A stretch of 6,666 nucleotides of DNA from Phycisphaeraceae bacterium (GCA_020850375.1 JADZET010000268.1:1-6666); one strand, 5' to 3'. Positions 1-6,446 are shown, counted from the first letter of the stretch. The notes: generated by a model from the sequence alone, not told the origin. Numbers and translations are program-made.

Positions 1-1133
1 CCGGCGGCGAAGAAGCCGGCGAGGGGGACGTCGCCCAGGGCGGTCTGGGCGAGGTTGACGTCAACGTTCGGCTGCTCGTAGAGGGAGGTTCCGCGGTCGG
101 TGCAGTTGACCAGCAGGGCGCCGGCGGGGGGATCGTGGAGGCGTTGGGCGTCGAGGAGGAGCTGGAAGTCCTCGAGGGCGGTCTGCTGGTCGCGGACGTG
201 GAACTGGATGGTTTGGCCGGTGCGGACCTGGGAGTCGCCGATGGCGATGTAGCCGGTGTCGGGGTCGAGGCCGACGATGTGGCGGATGAGGAAGTCGCCG
301 CGGCCGAAGCGGTCTTTGTACTCGTTGATGACGCGGCCGACGAAGAGCCCGCCGGTCTGCATGAGGTTGCGGTCGGCGGCGGAGGCTTGCTCGGCGGTGT
401 CATGCAGGGCGCGCAGGGCGCCGCGACCGCCTAGCTCCATGACGACGTTGCGTTTGGCGTGGGTGATGATCAGGGGCTTGCCGATGGGACGGCAGCCCTG
501 TGAGACGACGGTCTGGACGTCGATGGGGCCAGAGAGGGCGAGGATGACGGCGCCCTCGGAGGTGACGTGTCCGTCGAGCATGAGCCGGTTTTCGTTGGGA
601 GATCGGCCGGCGGAGGCGAGTCCGCCGAGGACGGGGAGGTTGGGGAAGGCATCGCTCAGTGCGTTCAGGAGGCGGGGCATGGGGGTGCTGAAGGGGTCGG
701 CGAAGACGATCAGGGCGCGCGGGCGGTTGTCGCCGTCGAGGGGGAGGGCCATCTGTTGTCGGAGGATATCGGGCTTGTCGAGGCTGGCGAGCCAGTCGAG
801 CTGGGCGTAGCGGAAGGACTTGATGGTGACGGTGGGTGGGAAGGAGGCGGCCAGGACGGAGACGCCCGGGGCGCTCTCGATCTCCCGTCGACGGCCCAGG
901 ACGCCGTCGGCGGAGACGGTCAGGCAGAGCTTGGCGCCGAGGGAGTGCCTGAGGCGCTGCTCGAGGTCGGGGAGGTTTCGGAGGTGGTGCTTGGTGACGA
1001 AGGCCAGGGCCAGGTCGGCCGGGGCGATCGGGGCCTGGTCGAACTGGTCGGCCAGGTCGTCGAGGGCGTCGGGGAGGCGCTCGAGGGCGCTGACGGCGCA
1101 GGCAAAACGGAGATCGGTCGCGGTCTGGGCCAT
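1..1133 (-). CDS. FIST-domain sensory protein (FIST_N + FIST_C), C-terminus cut by window edge
   Basis: The minus strand reads open for 377 complete codons from an ATG at 1133 and runs off the left edge. FIST domains are known intracellular sensor modules thought to bind small ligands such as amino acids; no catalytic role is expected. Residues about 40-205 match the N-terminal FIST half and 206-377 the C-terminal half. Recognisable pieces are GCRPIG (213-218), the stretch around RHIVGLDPDTGYIAIGD (284-300), GQTIQFHVRD (306-315), NCTDRGTSLY (343-352) and a final LAGFFAA (371-377), which in the family continues as GE.GP, so probably only a few tens of residues are missing. No signal peptide or membrane segment is seen. 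Codons end mostly in C, unlike the G-ending plus-strand genes. An in-frame ATG at 1163 would add ten residues; neither start has a clear Shine-Dalgarno site. The downstream partner, if any, is out of view. Confidence 0.88.
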   Translation of the reverse strand, partial: MAQTATDLRFACAVSALERLPDALDDLADQFDQAPIAPADLALAFVTKHHLRNLPDLEQRLRHSLGAKLCLTVSADGVLGRRREIESAPGVSVLAASFPPTVTIKSFRYAQLDWLASLDKPDILRQQMALPLDGDNRPRALIVFADPFSTPMPRLLNALSDAFPNLPVLGGLASAGRSPNENRLMLDGHVTSEGAVILALSGPIDVQTVVSQGCRPIGKPLIITHAKRNVVMELGGRGALRALHDTAEQASAADRNLMQTGGLFVGRVINEYKDRFGRGDFLIRHIVGLDPDTGYIAIGDSQVRTGQTIQFHVRDQQTALEDFQLLLDAQRLHDPPAGALLVNCTDRGTSLYEQPNVDVNLAQTALGDVPLAGFFAA

Positions 1134-1345
1134 GCCGGTTGCTCGGGGGTGATGGGGAATCATAGCTTGTCGTCCGTGGGCGGGGGCGATCCGTCCGCCG
1201 GGACTTGTCCCCATGTTCCCTGTCGGCGCCCGGGCAAGGAAGAGGCGAGGGATCGGCGGATCAGGGCTGGGCGGGCTGGTCGCGGTTGGAGACGTGGGCG
1301 CAGGGCAGGGCCTTGCGGTGGGGGTGGCCGTGGAGGCCCGGGGGT

Positions 1346-1373
1346 TTGACCGGGTGGGGGGCGGGTTTATGCT
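1346..1373 (+). promoter_or_regulatory. Candidate sigma70-type promoter for the rhamnosidase gene
   Basis: TTGACC (1346-1351; five of six consensus bases) is followed after 16 bases by TATGCT (1368-1373; four of six). Transcription would begin near 1380, giving a leader of about 125 bases before the ATG at 1505. It is the best promoter-like pair I see between the divergent genes, but the match is by eye and a chance match remains possible. Confidence 0.35.
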
Positions 1374-1399
1374 GACGGGCCTGGAAAAAAGTCGACCCT

Positions 1400-1425
1400 C
1401 GCCGGGCTCGCTCACGGCGGTTTTT
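1400..1425 (+). terminator. Weak hairpin plus T-run in rhamnosidase leader (possible attenuator)
   Basis: CGCCG (1400-1404) can pair with CGGCG (1415-1419) around a ten-base loop, followed directly by G and five T (1421-1425). This has the form of a weak intrinsic terminator and would lie in the 5' leader if the promoter at 1346-1373 is used. The stem is only five pairs, so it may have no function. An upstream A-run (1385-1390) could pair with the T-run as an alternative fold. Confidence 0.2.
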
Positions 1426-1492
1426 CTTGTCGGAGTGCGCGGCGGGGCGTTTTTTCCGCGACCAGGTGAGGATGGGGACGGGCGGCGAACTC

Positions 1493-1498
1493 GAGGAG
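1493..1498 (+). promoter_or_regulatory. Ribosome binding site deciding the rhamnosidase start
   Basis: GAGGAG sits 6 bases before the ATG at 1505. In-frame ATGs at 1427 and 1472 are less well served, and the residues they would add do not resemble the GH78 N-terminus, whereas the frame from 1505 begins directly with the expected opening. Confidence 0.75.
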
Positions 1499-1504
1499 AG
1501 TGCG

Positions 1505-4276
1505 ATGCAGCTAGAGGCACCAAAGAGGCTACGCGTCGAGCACCAGACCGAAGCGGTGTTAGGCATGGAAGTTCTCCGGCCGAGGTTCAGTTGGTGGGTG
1601 AGCGACCGCCGGAGGGGGGCGGTGCAAAGCTCGTACCAGGTGCAGGTGTCGAGCCGCCCCCGCCCCCGCCCCCGGAAGGTTGAGCAAGTCGAGGAACAGG
1701 GGTGGGCGGACGTGTGGGACAGCGGGCGGGTGGCGTCGTCGCGGAGCGTGCTGGTGGAGTATGGGGGACGGGCGTTGCGGTCGCGGGAGCGGTGCTATTG
1801 GCGTGTGCGGACGTGGGATGGATTAGGTGTGATGTCGCCTTGGAGCGAGATGGCGTGGTTCGAGATGGGGCTGTTGGAGAAGTCGGATTGGGCGGGGAAG
1901 TGGATTGGTCTTCAACCGGGGGGAGATATTTCAGAGAGCCAGCCTTGCCCATTTTTGAGGCGGAAATTCATGGTCGCGCAGGGGGCGCGCGCGGGGCGCC
2001 TTTATGTGACGGCGAAGGGGGTTTATCGGGTGTGCCTGAATGGGCGGGTGGTGAGCGAGGATCGGCTCAACCCGGGGTGGACGGATTACGGGCAGCGGAT
2101 TCAGTATCGGGTGTATGACGTGACGGGGCTGCTGCGCGAGGGGGAGAACGTGCTGGGCGCGGTGCTGGGGGAGGGGTGGTATGCGGGGCATATCCACCAT
2201 GGGTTCCGGGTGTATGGGACGACGCCGATGCTGCTGGGTCAGGTCGAGTGGGTGGTGGGTGAGGGCGAGGAGGCGCGGCGCGAGGTGGTGGCGACGGATG
2301 AGGGGTGGGAGGGTCGGACGGGGCCGATCCTGAGCTCGGATCTGTTCATGGGGGAGCGGTATGACGCGCGGTTGGAGCTGGGGAAGTGGTGTGAGTACCC
2401 CCCGGCGGAGCCGGGGGCTGAAACGGCGTGGGCGTCGGGGTGGCGGAAGGTGGATGTGGTTGAGGCGTACCCCCCGGCGGAGCCGGGGGCTGAAACGGCG
2501 AGCGGCGGATCGTGGCCGCGGTTGGTGGCTTCGCCTGGGCCGGCGGTGCGGGCGGTGCAGGAGGTCCGGCCGGTGAAGATGACGGAGCCTTCGGCGGGCG
2601 TGTTCATCTTCGATCTCGGTCAGAACATGGTGGGGCATGTGAGGCTCAAAGCGAGCGGAAAAGAGGGGCAGACGGTGACGATCCGGCATGGGGAGATGCT
2701 CAACCCGGATGGGTCGCTGTACACGACGAACCTGCGGACGGCGCGGTCGGTGGATCAGTACACCTTCCGGGGGGACGTCGAGGAGACGTATGAGCCGACG
2801 TTCACGTTTCATGGGTTTCGGTTCGTGGAGGTGACGGGGCTGGGGGGAAAACCTTCATTGGAGACGGTGACGGGGATCGTGGTGCACTCGGAGATGGAGA
2901 AGACGGGCTTGTTCGAGTGCTCGGACGGGATGATCAATCAGTTGCAGAGCAACATCGTGTGGGGGCAGCGGGGAAACTTCGTGGACGTGCCGACGGACTG
3001 CCCGCAGCGGGACGAGCGGATGGGGTGGATGGGCGACGCGCAGGTGTTCGCGGCGACGGCGTGTTTTAACTATGACGTGGCGGGGTTCTTCGACAAGTGG
3101 CTCGAGGACGTGGCGGAGGCGCAGACAGCGGAGGGGGCGTTCACGGACTACTGTCCGGTGGGGATGGGGTCTGGTCCGGGGGCGGCGGCGTGGGGGGACG
3201 CGGGGGTGATCGTGCCTTGGGTGCTGTATCAGCACTACGGGGATGTCGGCGTGCTGCGGAGATATTACGCGGGGATGACGCGGTGGATCGCGTACATGAA
3301 GGAGCGAAGTCGGGACCTGATCCGGCCGGCGGAGGGGTACGGGGACTGGCTGTCGATGGGAGAAGACACGCCGAAGGACCTGATCGCGACGGCGTACTTC
3401 GCATCCAGCACGCGGCTGGTGGCGAAGATCGCGCGGGTGCTGGGGAAGGTGGAGGACGCGGAGCAGTATGAGGCGCTCTTCCGGGAGATTCGCGGGGCGT
3501 TCAATCGGGAGTTTGTGACGCCGGCGGGGCGCGTGGCGGGTGAGGCGCAGACGGGGTATGTGCTGGCGCTGCTGTTTGATCTGCTGCCGGAGGAAGGGAC
3601 GCGAGGTGTGGCGATGCGGCAGTTGCTGGCGAATCTGGAGCGGCGGAAGGGGCATCTTTCGACAGGGTTCGTGGGGGTGCGCGATCTGCCGGTGGTGCTG
3701 ACGGACGCGGGGAGGCATGACGTGGCGTTTCGGCTGCTGCACAAGCGGACGTTCCCGTCGTGGCTGTACCCGATCACGCATGGGGCGACGACGATCTGGG
3801 AGCGGTGGAACGGTTGGACGGCGGAGGCGGGGTTCGGCGATCCGGGGATGAACTCGTTCAACCACTATGCGCTCGGGGCGGTGGGGCAGTGGCTGTACGC
3901 ACGCGTCGGCGGGATTGGGCCGAGCGAGGAACAGCCGGGGTTTGGGCACGTCGTGGTGGCGCCGCGGATCGACACGACCGAGGGGGAGGCGATCACTTGG
4001 GCGAGGGCTGAGCTCGCGACGCCGTATGGGGTCGTGAAAGTGAGCTGGAAGCGGGAGGGGTTGGCCTATCAACTCGACGTGACCGTGCCGGCCAACGCGA
4101 CGGCGGAGGTGCACATGCCGGTGCCGAATTCGGGGCGCTGCCGGGAGAGCGGGGAATTGATCGCGCAGCACGGGGCGATCCGGCGGTTGACGCGGGCGGA
4201 GGGGCATGGGGTGTGTCACGTGGGGGCGGGGGCATACCATTTCACGGTGGAGCTGCCGGAAGTCGGCGGATGGTGA
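1505..4276 (+). CDS. Alpha-L-rhamnosidase, glycoside hydrolase family 78
   Basis: A 923-residue protein, the usual length for bacterial GH78, predicted to hydrolyse terminal alpha-L-rhamnose by the inverting mechanism. The order fits the family: N-terminal Ig-like segment with RPRFSWWVS (26-33) and WDSGRV (71-76); Bac_rhamnosid_N with AKGVYRVCLNG and NPGWTDY (170-195) and LGEGWYAG (221-228); a beta-sandwich region with FDLGQNMVG (369-377) and HGFRFVEV (436-443); an (alpha/alpha)6 catalytic barrel; and a C-terminal beta domain from about 810. PTDCPQRDERMGWMGD (496-511) holds the predicted general acid, probably E504; ATTIWERWNGW (761-771) holds the predicted base, probably E766. No signal peptide or membrane segment, so it should act in the cytoplasm on imported glycosides. 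Unusual features are two identical 11-residue insertions (298-308 and 322-332) made by a hairpin repeat, and an RPRPRPR tract (51-57). The URO-D gene follows after 43 bases, suggesting co-transcription. Exact substrate cannot be read from the sequence. Confidence 0.95.
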   Translation: MQLEAPKRLRVEHQTEAVLGMEVLRPRFSWWVSDRRRGAVQSSYQVQVSSRPRPRPRKVEQVEEQGWADVWDSGRVASSRSVLVEYGGRALRSRERCYWRVRTWDGLGVMSPWSEMAWFEMGLLEKSDWAGKWIGLQPGGDISESQPCPFLRRKFMVAQGARAGRLYVTAKGVYRVCLNGRVVSEDRLNPGWTDYGQRIQYRVYDVTGLLREGENVLGAVLGEGWYAGHIHHGFRVYGTTPMLLGQVEWVVGEGEEARREVVATDEGWEGRTGPILSSDLFMGERYDARLELGKWCEYPPAEPGAETAWASGWRKVDVVEAYPPAEPGAETASGGSWPRLVASPGPAVRAVQEVRPVKMTEPSAGVFIFDLGQNMVGHVRLKASGKEGQTVTIRHGEMLNPDGSLYTTNLRTARSVDQYTFRGDVEETYEPTFTFHGFRFVEVTGLGGKPSLETVTGIVVHSEMEKTGLFECSDGMINQLQSNIVWGQRGNFVDVPTDCPQRDERMGWMGDAQVFAATACFNYDVAGFFDKWLEDVAEAQTAEGAFTDYCPVGMGSGPGAAAWGDAGVIVPWVLYQHYGDVGVLRRYYAGMTRWIAYMKERSRDLIRPAEGYGDWLSMGEDTPKDLIATAYFASSTRLVAKIARVLGKVEDAEQYEALFREIRGAFNREFVTPAGRVAGEAQTGYVLALLFDLLPEEGTRGVAMRQLLANLERRKGHLSTGFVGVRDLPVVLTDAGRHDVAFRLLHKRTFPSWLYPITHGATTIWERWNGWTAEAGFGDPGMNSFNHYALGAVGQWLYARVGGIGPSEEQPGFGHVVVAPRIDTTEGEAITWARAELATPYGVVKVSWKREGLAYQLDVTVPANATAEVHMPVPNSGRCRESGELIAQHGAIRRLTRAEGHGVCHVGAGAYHFTVELPEVGGW
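1654..1675 (+). repeat. C-rich hexamer microsatellite inside rhamnosidase gene
   Basis: Three runs of five C separated by single G form a short tandem repeat of CCGCCC units encoding alternating Arg-Pro (residues 51-57). It runs against the prevailing G-richness of this strand. The opposite strand has three G5 runs and could form a G-quadruplex. It may be a slippage-prone site, since units of six keep the frame. Confidence 0.5.
2396..2428 (+). repeat. Hairpin repeat element copy 1, in frame in the rhamnosidase gene
   Basis: This 33-base unit is identical to the one at 2468-2500. Its core is a perfect palindrome: CCCCCGGC (2399-2406), loop GGA, GCCGGGGG (2410-2417), followed by a shared tail CTGAAACGGCG. 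It is read in frame as YPPAEPGAETA (residues 298-308). It lies just before the conserved GWRKV strand near the end of the N-terminal rhamnosidase domain, probably in a surface loop. The length is a multiple of three and the read-through frame has no stop, which explains why the gene survives. Confidence 0.85.
2468..2500 (+). repeat. Hairpin repeat element copy 2, in frame in the rhamnosidase gene
   Basis: This is an exact 33-base copy of the unit at 2396-2428, with the same orientation and reading frame (residues 322-332, YPPAEPGAETA). The palindrome arms are 2471-2478 and 2482-2489 with loop GGA. The 39 bases between the copies encode WASGWRKVDVVEA, which contains normal family sequence, so this is not a simple tandem duplication of one block; the two copies flank a conserved strand. 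Flanking bases outside the unit differ between the copies. Confidence 0.85.
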
Positions 4277-4308
4277 GAGAAGTCGAGCAGGGGGTGGGAC
4301 GAACAGAC

Positions 4309-4313
4309 GAGGG
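4309..4313 (+). promoter_or_regulatory. Ribosome binding site deciding the URO-D gene start
   Basis: GAGGG lies 6 bases before the ATG at 4320. An in-frame GTG immediately before it (4317) is possible but less well spaced, and the upstream ATG at 4206 would overlap the rhamnosidase gene by 71 bases and add non-conserved residues. Confidence 0.65.
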
Positions 4314-4319
4314 CATGTG

Positions 4320-5291
4320 ATGAGTGATGCGGAGCGGGTGACGCCTCGGCAGAGGATGTTGGCGGAGCTGGACCGGCGGCCGATCCCGGGGGGAAGAGTG
4401 CCGCATTTTGAGCTGGTGTTTTTCTTGACGATGGAGGCGTTTGGGAAGGTGCATCCGTCGCATCGGAATTACGGGCAGTGGATGCAGATGACCGAGGGGG
4501 AGCGGGCGCTGCATCGGCGGGACATGGCGAGGGTCTACGTGGACACGGCGGAGCGGTATGAGCACGCGGGGATTCTGCTGCATCCGAACCCTTCGGGGCT
4601 GGAAGAGGAGATGCGGCTGATCGAGGCGGTGCGGGAGATGTCGGGGGATCGGTATGCGCTGTTCCTGCACGGGGACGCGACGTTCGGGATCCCGACGGGG
4701 CAAGACATGGAGCGGCTGAGCTTGATGATGGCGGAGCGGCCGGGGGAGCTCGACGCGTTGGGGGTGAGACGGGTGGATGAGGCGATCCGGCGGGGGGAGG
4801 CGCTGGCGAAACACGGGGGGTTGGATGGTTTCTTCCTTTGCGCGGACTATTGTTTCAACAGCGGGCCGTTCTGGCCGGTGGATCGGTTCGAGCGGATCGT
4901 GGGGAGGCATCTGAAGCGGCTGATCGCGGCGTACCGGTCGATGGGGTTCTATGCGGTCAAGCACACGGACGGGAACATCATGCCGATCCTGGATGTTCTG
5001 CTGGACGCCAACCCGCACGCGCTGCACTCGCTGGACCCGCAGGGGGGGGTGGACATTGCGGAGGTGGTCAAGAAGGTGAACGGGCGGGTGGCGTTGTGCG
5101 GGAACGTGGACTGCGGGCTGTTGCAGACGGGGACGGATGAGCAGTGCGTCGAGTCGGCGCGGTATGCGCTGCGGAACGGGATGAGGGCGGCGGGGTATGT
5201 GTTCGGGACGAGCAATTGCGTTTACACGGGGATGGAGCTGTCGCGGTATGAGTTGATGCTGGGGGTGTGGCGGAGGGAGGGGAGCAGGTGA
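4320..5291 (+). CDS. Uroporphyrinogen decarboxylase (URO-D) superfamily protein, not HemE
   Basis: A 323-residue soluble protein of the URO-D fold, a TIM-barrel family that includes haem-pathway HemE and the MtaA/MtbA methylcobamide:CoM methyltransferases. Matches to the fold: TPRQRMLAELDRRP (8-21), HGDATFGIPTG (117-127), ADYCFNSGPFWP (175-186), then KHTDGNIMPILD (214-225), LHSLDPQGGVDI (235-246), LCGNVDCGLL (259-268), and GTSNCVYTGMELSRYELML (296-314), which is the family's C-terminal signature. It lacks the HemE N-terminal WxMRQAGR-type motif, and the position of the MtaA zinc ligand pair HxC reads H-T-D (215-217), so neither classical activity should be assumed. No signal peptide or membrane segment. 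It lies 43 bases after the rhamnosidase gene and probably shares its transcript. URO-D-like proteins of unknown function are frequent near sugar-catabolic genes in Planctomycetota and relatives; the reaction and substrate here are unknown. Confidence 0.88.
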   Translation: MSDAERVTPRQRMLAELDRRPIPGGRVPHFELVFFLTMEAFGKVHPSHRNYGQWMQMTEGERALHRRDMARVYVDTAERYEHAGILLHPNPSGLEEEMRLIEAVREMSGDRYALFLHGDATFGIPTGQDMERLSLMMAERPGELDALGVRRVDEAIRRGEALAKHGGLDGFFLCADYCFNSGPFWPVDRFERIVGRHLKRLIAAYRSMGFYAVKHTDGNIMPILDVLLDANPHALHSLDPQGGVDIAEVVKKVNGRVALCGNVDCGLLQTGTDEQCVESARYALRNGMRAAGYVFGTSNCVYTGMELSRYELMLGVWRREGSR

Positions 5292-5300
5292 GCAGACAAG

Positions 5301-5329
5301 GAAACCCAGGCATGGCAATGCCTGGGCTT
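5301..5329. repeat. Palindromic repeat, copy 1 (CCCAGGCAT family)
   Basis: CCCAGGCAT (5305-5313) and ATGCCTGGG (5318-5326) form a perfect nine-pair stem around loop GGCA. The flanks GAAA before and CTT after are shared with the copy at 6455-6482. It starts 10 bases after the stop of the URO-D gene. No T-run follows on the plus strand, so it is a poor terminator for this operon, but it could stabilise the 3' end of the upstream message. Nothing else recognisable lies between it and the ribosome site at 5392. Confidence 0.8.
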
Positions 5330-5391
5330 GGCAGAGTGGGATCGAGTGGCAGATCACATCGGCTTGGAGGCTCGGGTGGGGCGAAGAAGGT

Positions 5392-5398
5392 AAGGAGG
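5392..5398 (+). promoter_or_regulatory. Strong ribosome binding site deciding the methyltransferase start
   Basis: AAGGAGG is a near-perfect Shine-Dalgarno sequence 6 bases before the ATG at 5405. It rejects the longer frame from 5267, whose extra residues would be translated from the end of the URO-D gene and the palindromic repeat. Confidence 0.85.
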
Positions 5399-5404
5399 CG
5401 TGCG

Positions 5405-6412
5405 ATGGCGAGGAGCTGGACGCGGGACGAGGTGCTGGAGCTGGGGCGGAGCTATCAGGCGATGTGCGTGCTGCTGGCGGGGGCGGAGTTGGAGTTGTAT
5501 GACCTGTTGGCGGAGAAGAGCCTGTCGGCGCGGGAGGCGGGCGCGGCGGTGGGCGGGGATGAGCGGGGGATGACGATCCTGCTCGACGCGCTGGCGGGGT
5601 TGGAGATTCTTCAGAAGAACGGGGAGGGGTATCGGCTGGCGGGGAGCTTGGTCGAAGTGCTGACGAGCGGGGGGAGGCAGAGCGTGCTGGCGATGGTGCA
5701 GCATCAGGGGAATTGTCTGCGGCGGTGGTCGGAGTTGGCGCGGGTGGTGAAGGCGGGCAAGCCGGCGGGGCGCGGGACGAGCGTGCGCGGGGCGGAGAAG
5801 GACCACGCGGCGTTTATCGAGGCGATGGACAACATCTCGCGGCATGCGGCGGGGGAGGTGATTGAGGCGGTGGCGCGGGAACTGCCGGGCGGGCTTCCGG
5901 GGGTGAAACACGTGCTGGATGTGGGCGGGGGGTCGGGGACGTGGACGATCGCTTGGCTGAAGAAGTTTCCGGGGGCGCGGGCGACGCTGTTTGATCTGCC
6001 GGGGGTAATCCCGCTGGCGTGGGGACGACTGGGGGAGGCGGGGCTGCTCGAGCGTGTGCGGCTGGTGGAGGGGGATTTTGAGCGCGATGCGCTTCCTTCC
6101 GGGGGGGATGTGGCGTGGCTGAGCGCGATCATTCATCAAAACTCGCGGGAACAGAATCGGGCGCTATTCAAGAAGATCCGTGCGGCGGTGCAGACGGGGG
6201 GGCGTTTGCTGATTCGGGATATCGTGATGGAGGCGGATCGGACGCGGCCGGCGGCGGGGGCGCTGTTCGCGGTGAATATGCTGACGGGGACGCAGAACGG
6301 GGGGACGTTTACGCTGGGGGAGTTGGAAGAGGATTTACGCGCGGCGGGGTGGCGCGAGGTGCGGATGATTCGGCGGGATGAGGGGATGAACGCGGTGGTG
6401 GAGGCGAGGTAG
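5405..6412 (+). CDS. SAM-dependent O-methyltransferase, winged-helix (COMT/CrtF/ASMT-like) class
   Basis: A 335-residue protein, normal length for this class, predicted to transfer a methyl group from S-adenosylmethionine to a hydroxyl of a small molecule. Residues about 10-85 form the N-terminal winged-helix dimerisation domain (LAGAELELYDLLAEKSLSA, then a recognition-helix-like segment and LEILQKNGEGYRL). The Rossmann domain follows: motif I LDVGGGSGT (171-179), the acidic FDLPGV (196-201), VEGDF (221-225), AIIHQNSREQNRALFKKI (241-258) with H244 at the position of the catalytic base in plant O-methyltransferases, and TGGRLLIRDIVM (264-275). All SAM-binding motifs look intact. It is soluble, with no signal peptide. 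It is third in the plus-strand set, 113 bases after the URO-D gene, with its own strong ribosome site; whether it shares the transcript is uncertain because of the palindrome between. Substrate is unknown; small-molecule families acted on by relatives include phenolics, polyketides and carotenoids. Confidence 0.9.
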   Translation: MARSWTRDEVLELGRSYQAMCVLLAGAELELYDLLAEKSLSAREAGAAVGGDERGMTILLDALAGLEILQKNGEGYRLAGSLVEVLTSGGRQSVLAMVQHQGNCLRRWSELARVVKAGKPAGRGTSVRGAEKDHAAFIEAMDNISRHAAGEVIEAVARELPGGLPGVKHVLDVGGGSGTWTIAWLKKFPGARATLFDLPGVIPLAWGRLGEAGLLERVRLVEGDFERDALPSGGDVAWLSAIIHQNSREQNRALFKKIRAAVQTGGRLLIRDIVMEADRTRPAAGALFAVNMLTGTQNGGTFTLGELEEDLRAAGWREVRMIRRDEGMNAVVEAR

Positions 6413-6414
6413 AG

Positions 6415-6446
6415 CAGTTGAGCAGGGGAACAGTTGAGCAGGGGAA
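6415..6446. repeat. Perfect 16-base tandem duplication after the methyltransferase gene
   Basis: CAGTTGAGCAGGGGAA occurs twice head to tail (6415-6430 and 6431-6446), starting two bases after the stop codon. The inner TGAGCAG also occurs at 5289-5295, where it includes the stop of the URO-D gene, upstream of the other palindrome copy. It may be the edge of a larger repeat or a replication slippage product. Confidence 0.85.

Larger units (their letters stand above)
1134..1504. other. Divergent intergenic region between FIST gene and rhamnosidase gene
   Basis: No convincing gene fills these 371 bases. Seen here: on the minus strand a -10-like TATGAT (1159-1164) lying 25 bases before the FIST ATG at 1133, without a good -35, which if real would favour that start over the one at 1163; on the plus strand a candidate promoter (1346-1373) and a hairpin with T-run (1400-1425), listed separately; and three A or T tracts (1385-1390, 1421-1425, 1450-1455) standing out in an otherwise G-rich strand. 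A minus-strand open frame (1261-1566) crosses it and is discussed as a finding. The remainder (about 1165-1340) shows nothing I can name. Confidence 0.6.

Noticed and set aside
256..810. Plus-strand open frame of 184 codons
   Set aside because: Another shadow of the FIST gene, Arg/Ser/Pro-rich without any family pattern.
567..1349. Long plus-strand open frame of 260 codons
   Set aside because: It is antisense to the FIST gene and its Gly/Glu/Val-rich translation is the complement of the C-ending codons of that gene; no recognisable protein.
2396..2500. Hairpins read as transcription terminators inside the rhamnosidase gene
   Set aside because: Neither copy is followed by a T-run on either strand, and translation through them would prevent folding in the message.
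2855..4240. Minus-strand open frame of 461 codons
   Set aside because: Antisense to the GH78 catalytic domain; Arg/His/Pro-rich composition is typical of the complement of G-rich codons.
4206..4319. Upstream start for the URO-D gene at 4206
   Set aside because: It overlaps the end of the rhamnosidase gene out of frame, and the added residues do not resemble the family.
4320..5291. Assignment as hemE of haem biosynthesis
   Set aside because: The HemE N-terminal substrate motif is absent and the context is a glycoside hydrolase, not haem genes.
4242..5357. Minus-strand open frame of 371 codons
   Set aside because: Antisense to the whole URO-D gene, low-complexity His/Arg/Pro composition and no motif.
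5267..5404. Upstream start for the methyltransferase at 5267
   Set aside because: It would overlap the URO-D gene and translate the palindromic repeat; the AAGGAGG site points to 5405.
5354..6139. Minus-strand open frame of 261 codons
   Set aside because: Antisense to the methyltransferase gene, which has intact SAM-binding motifs on the other strand.
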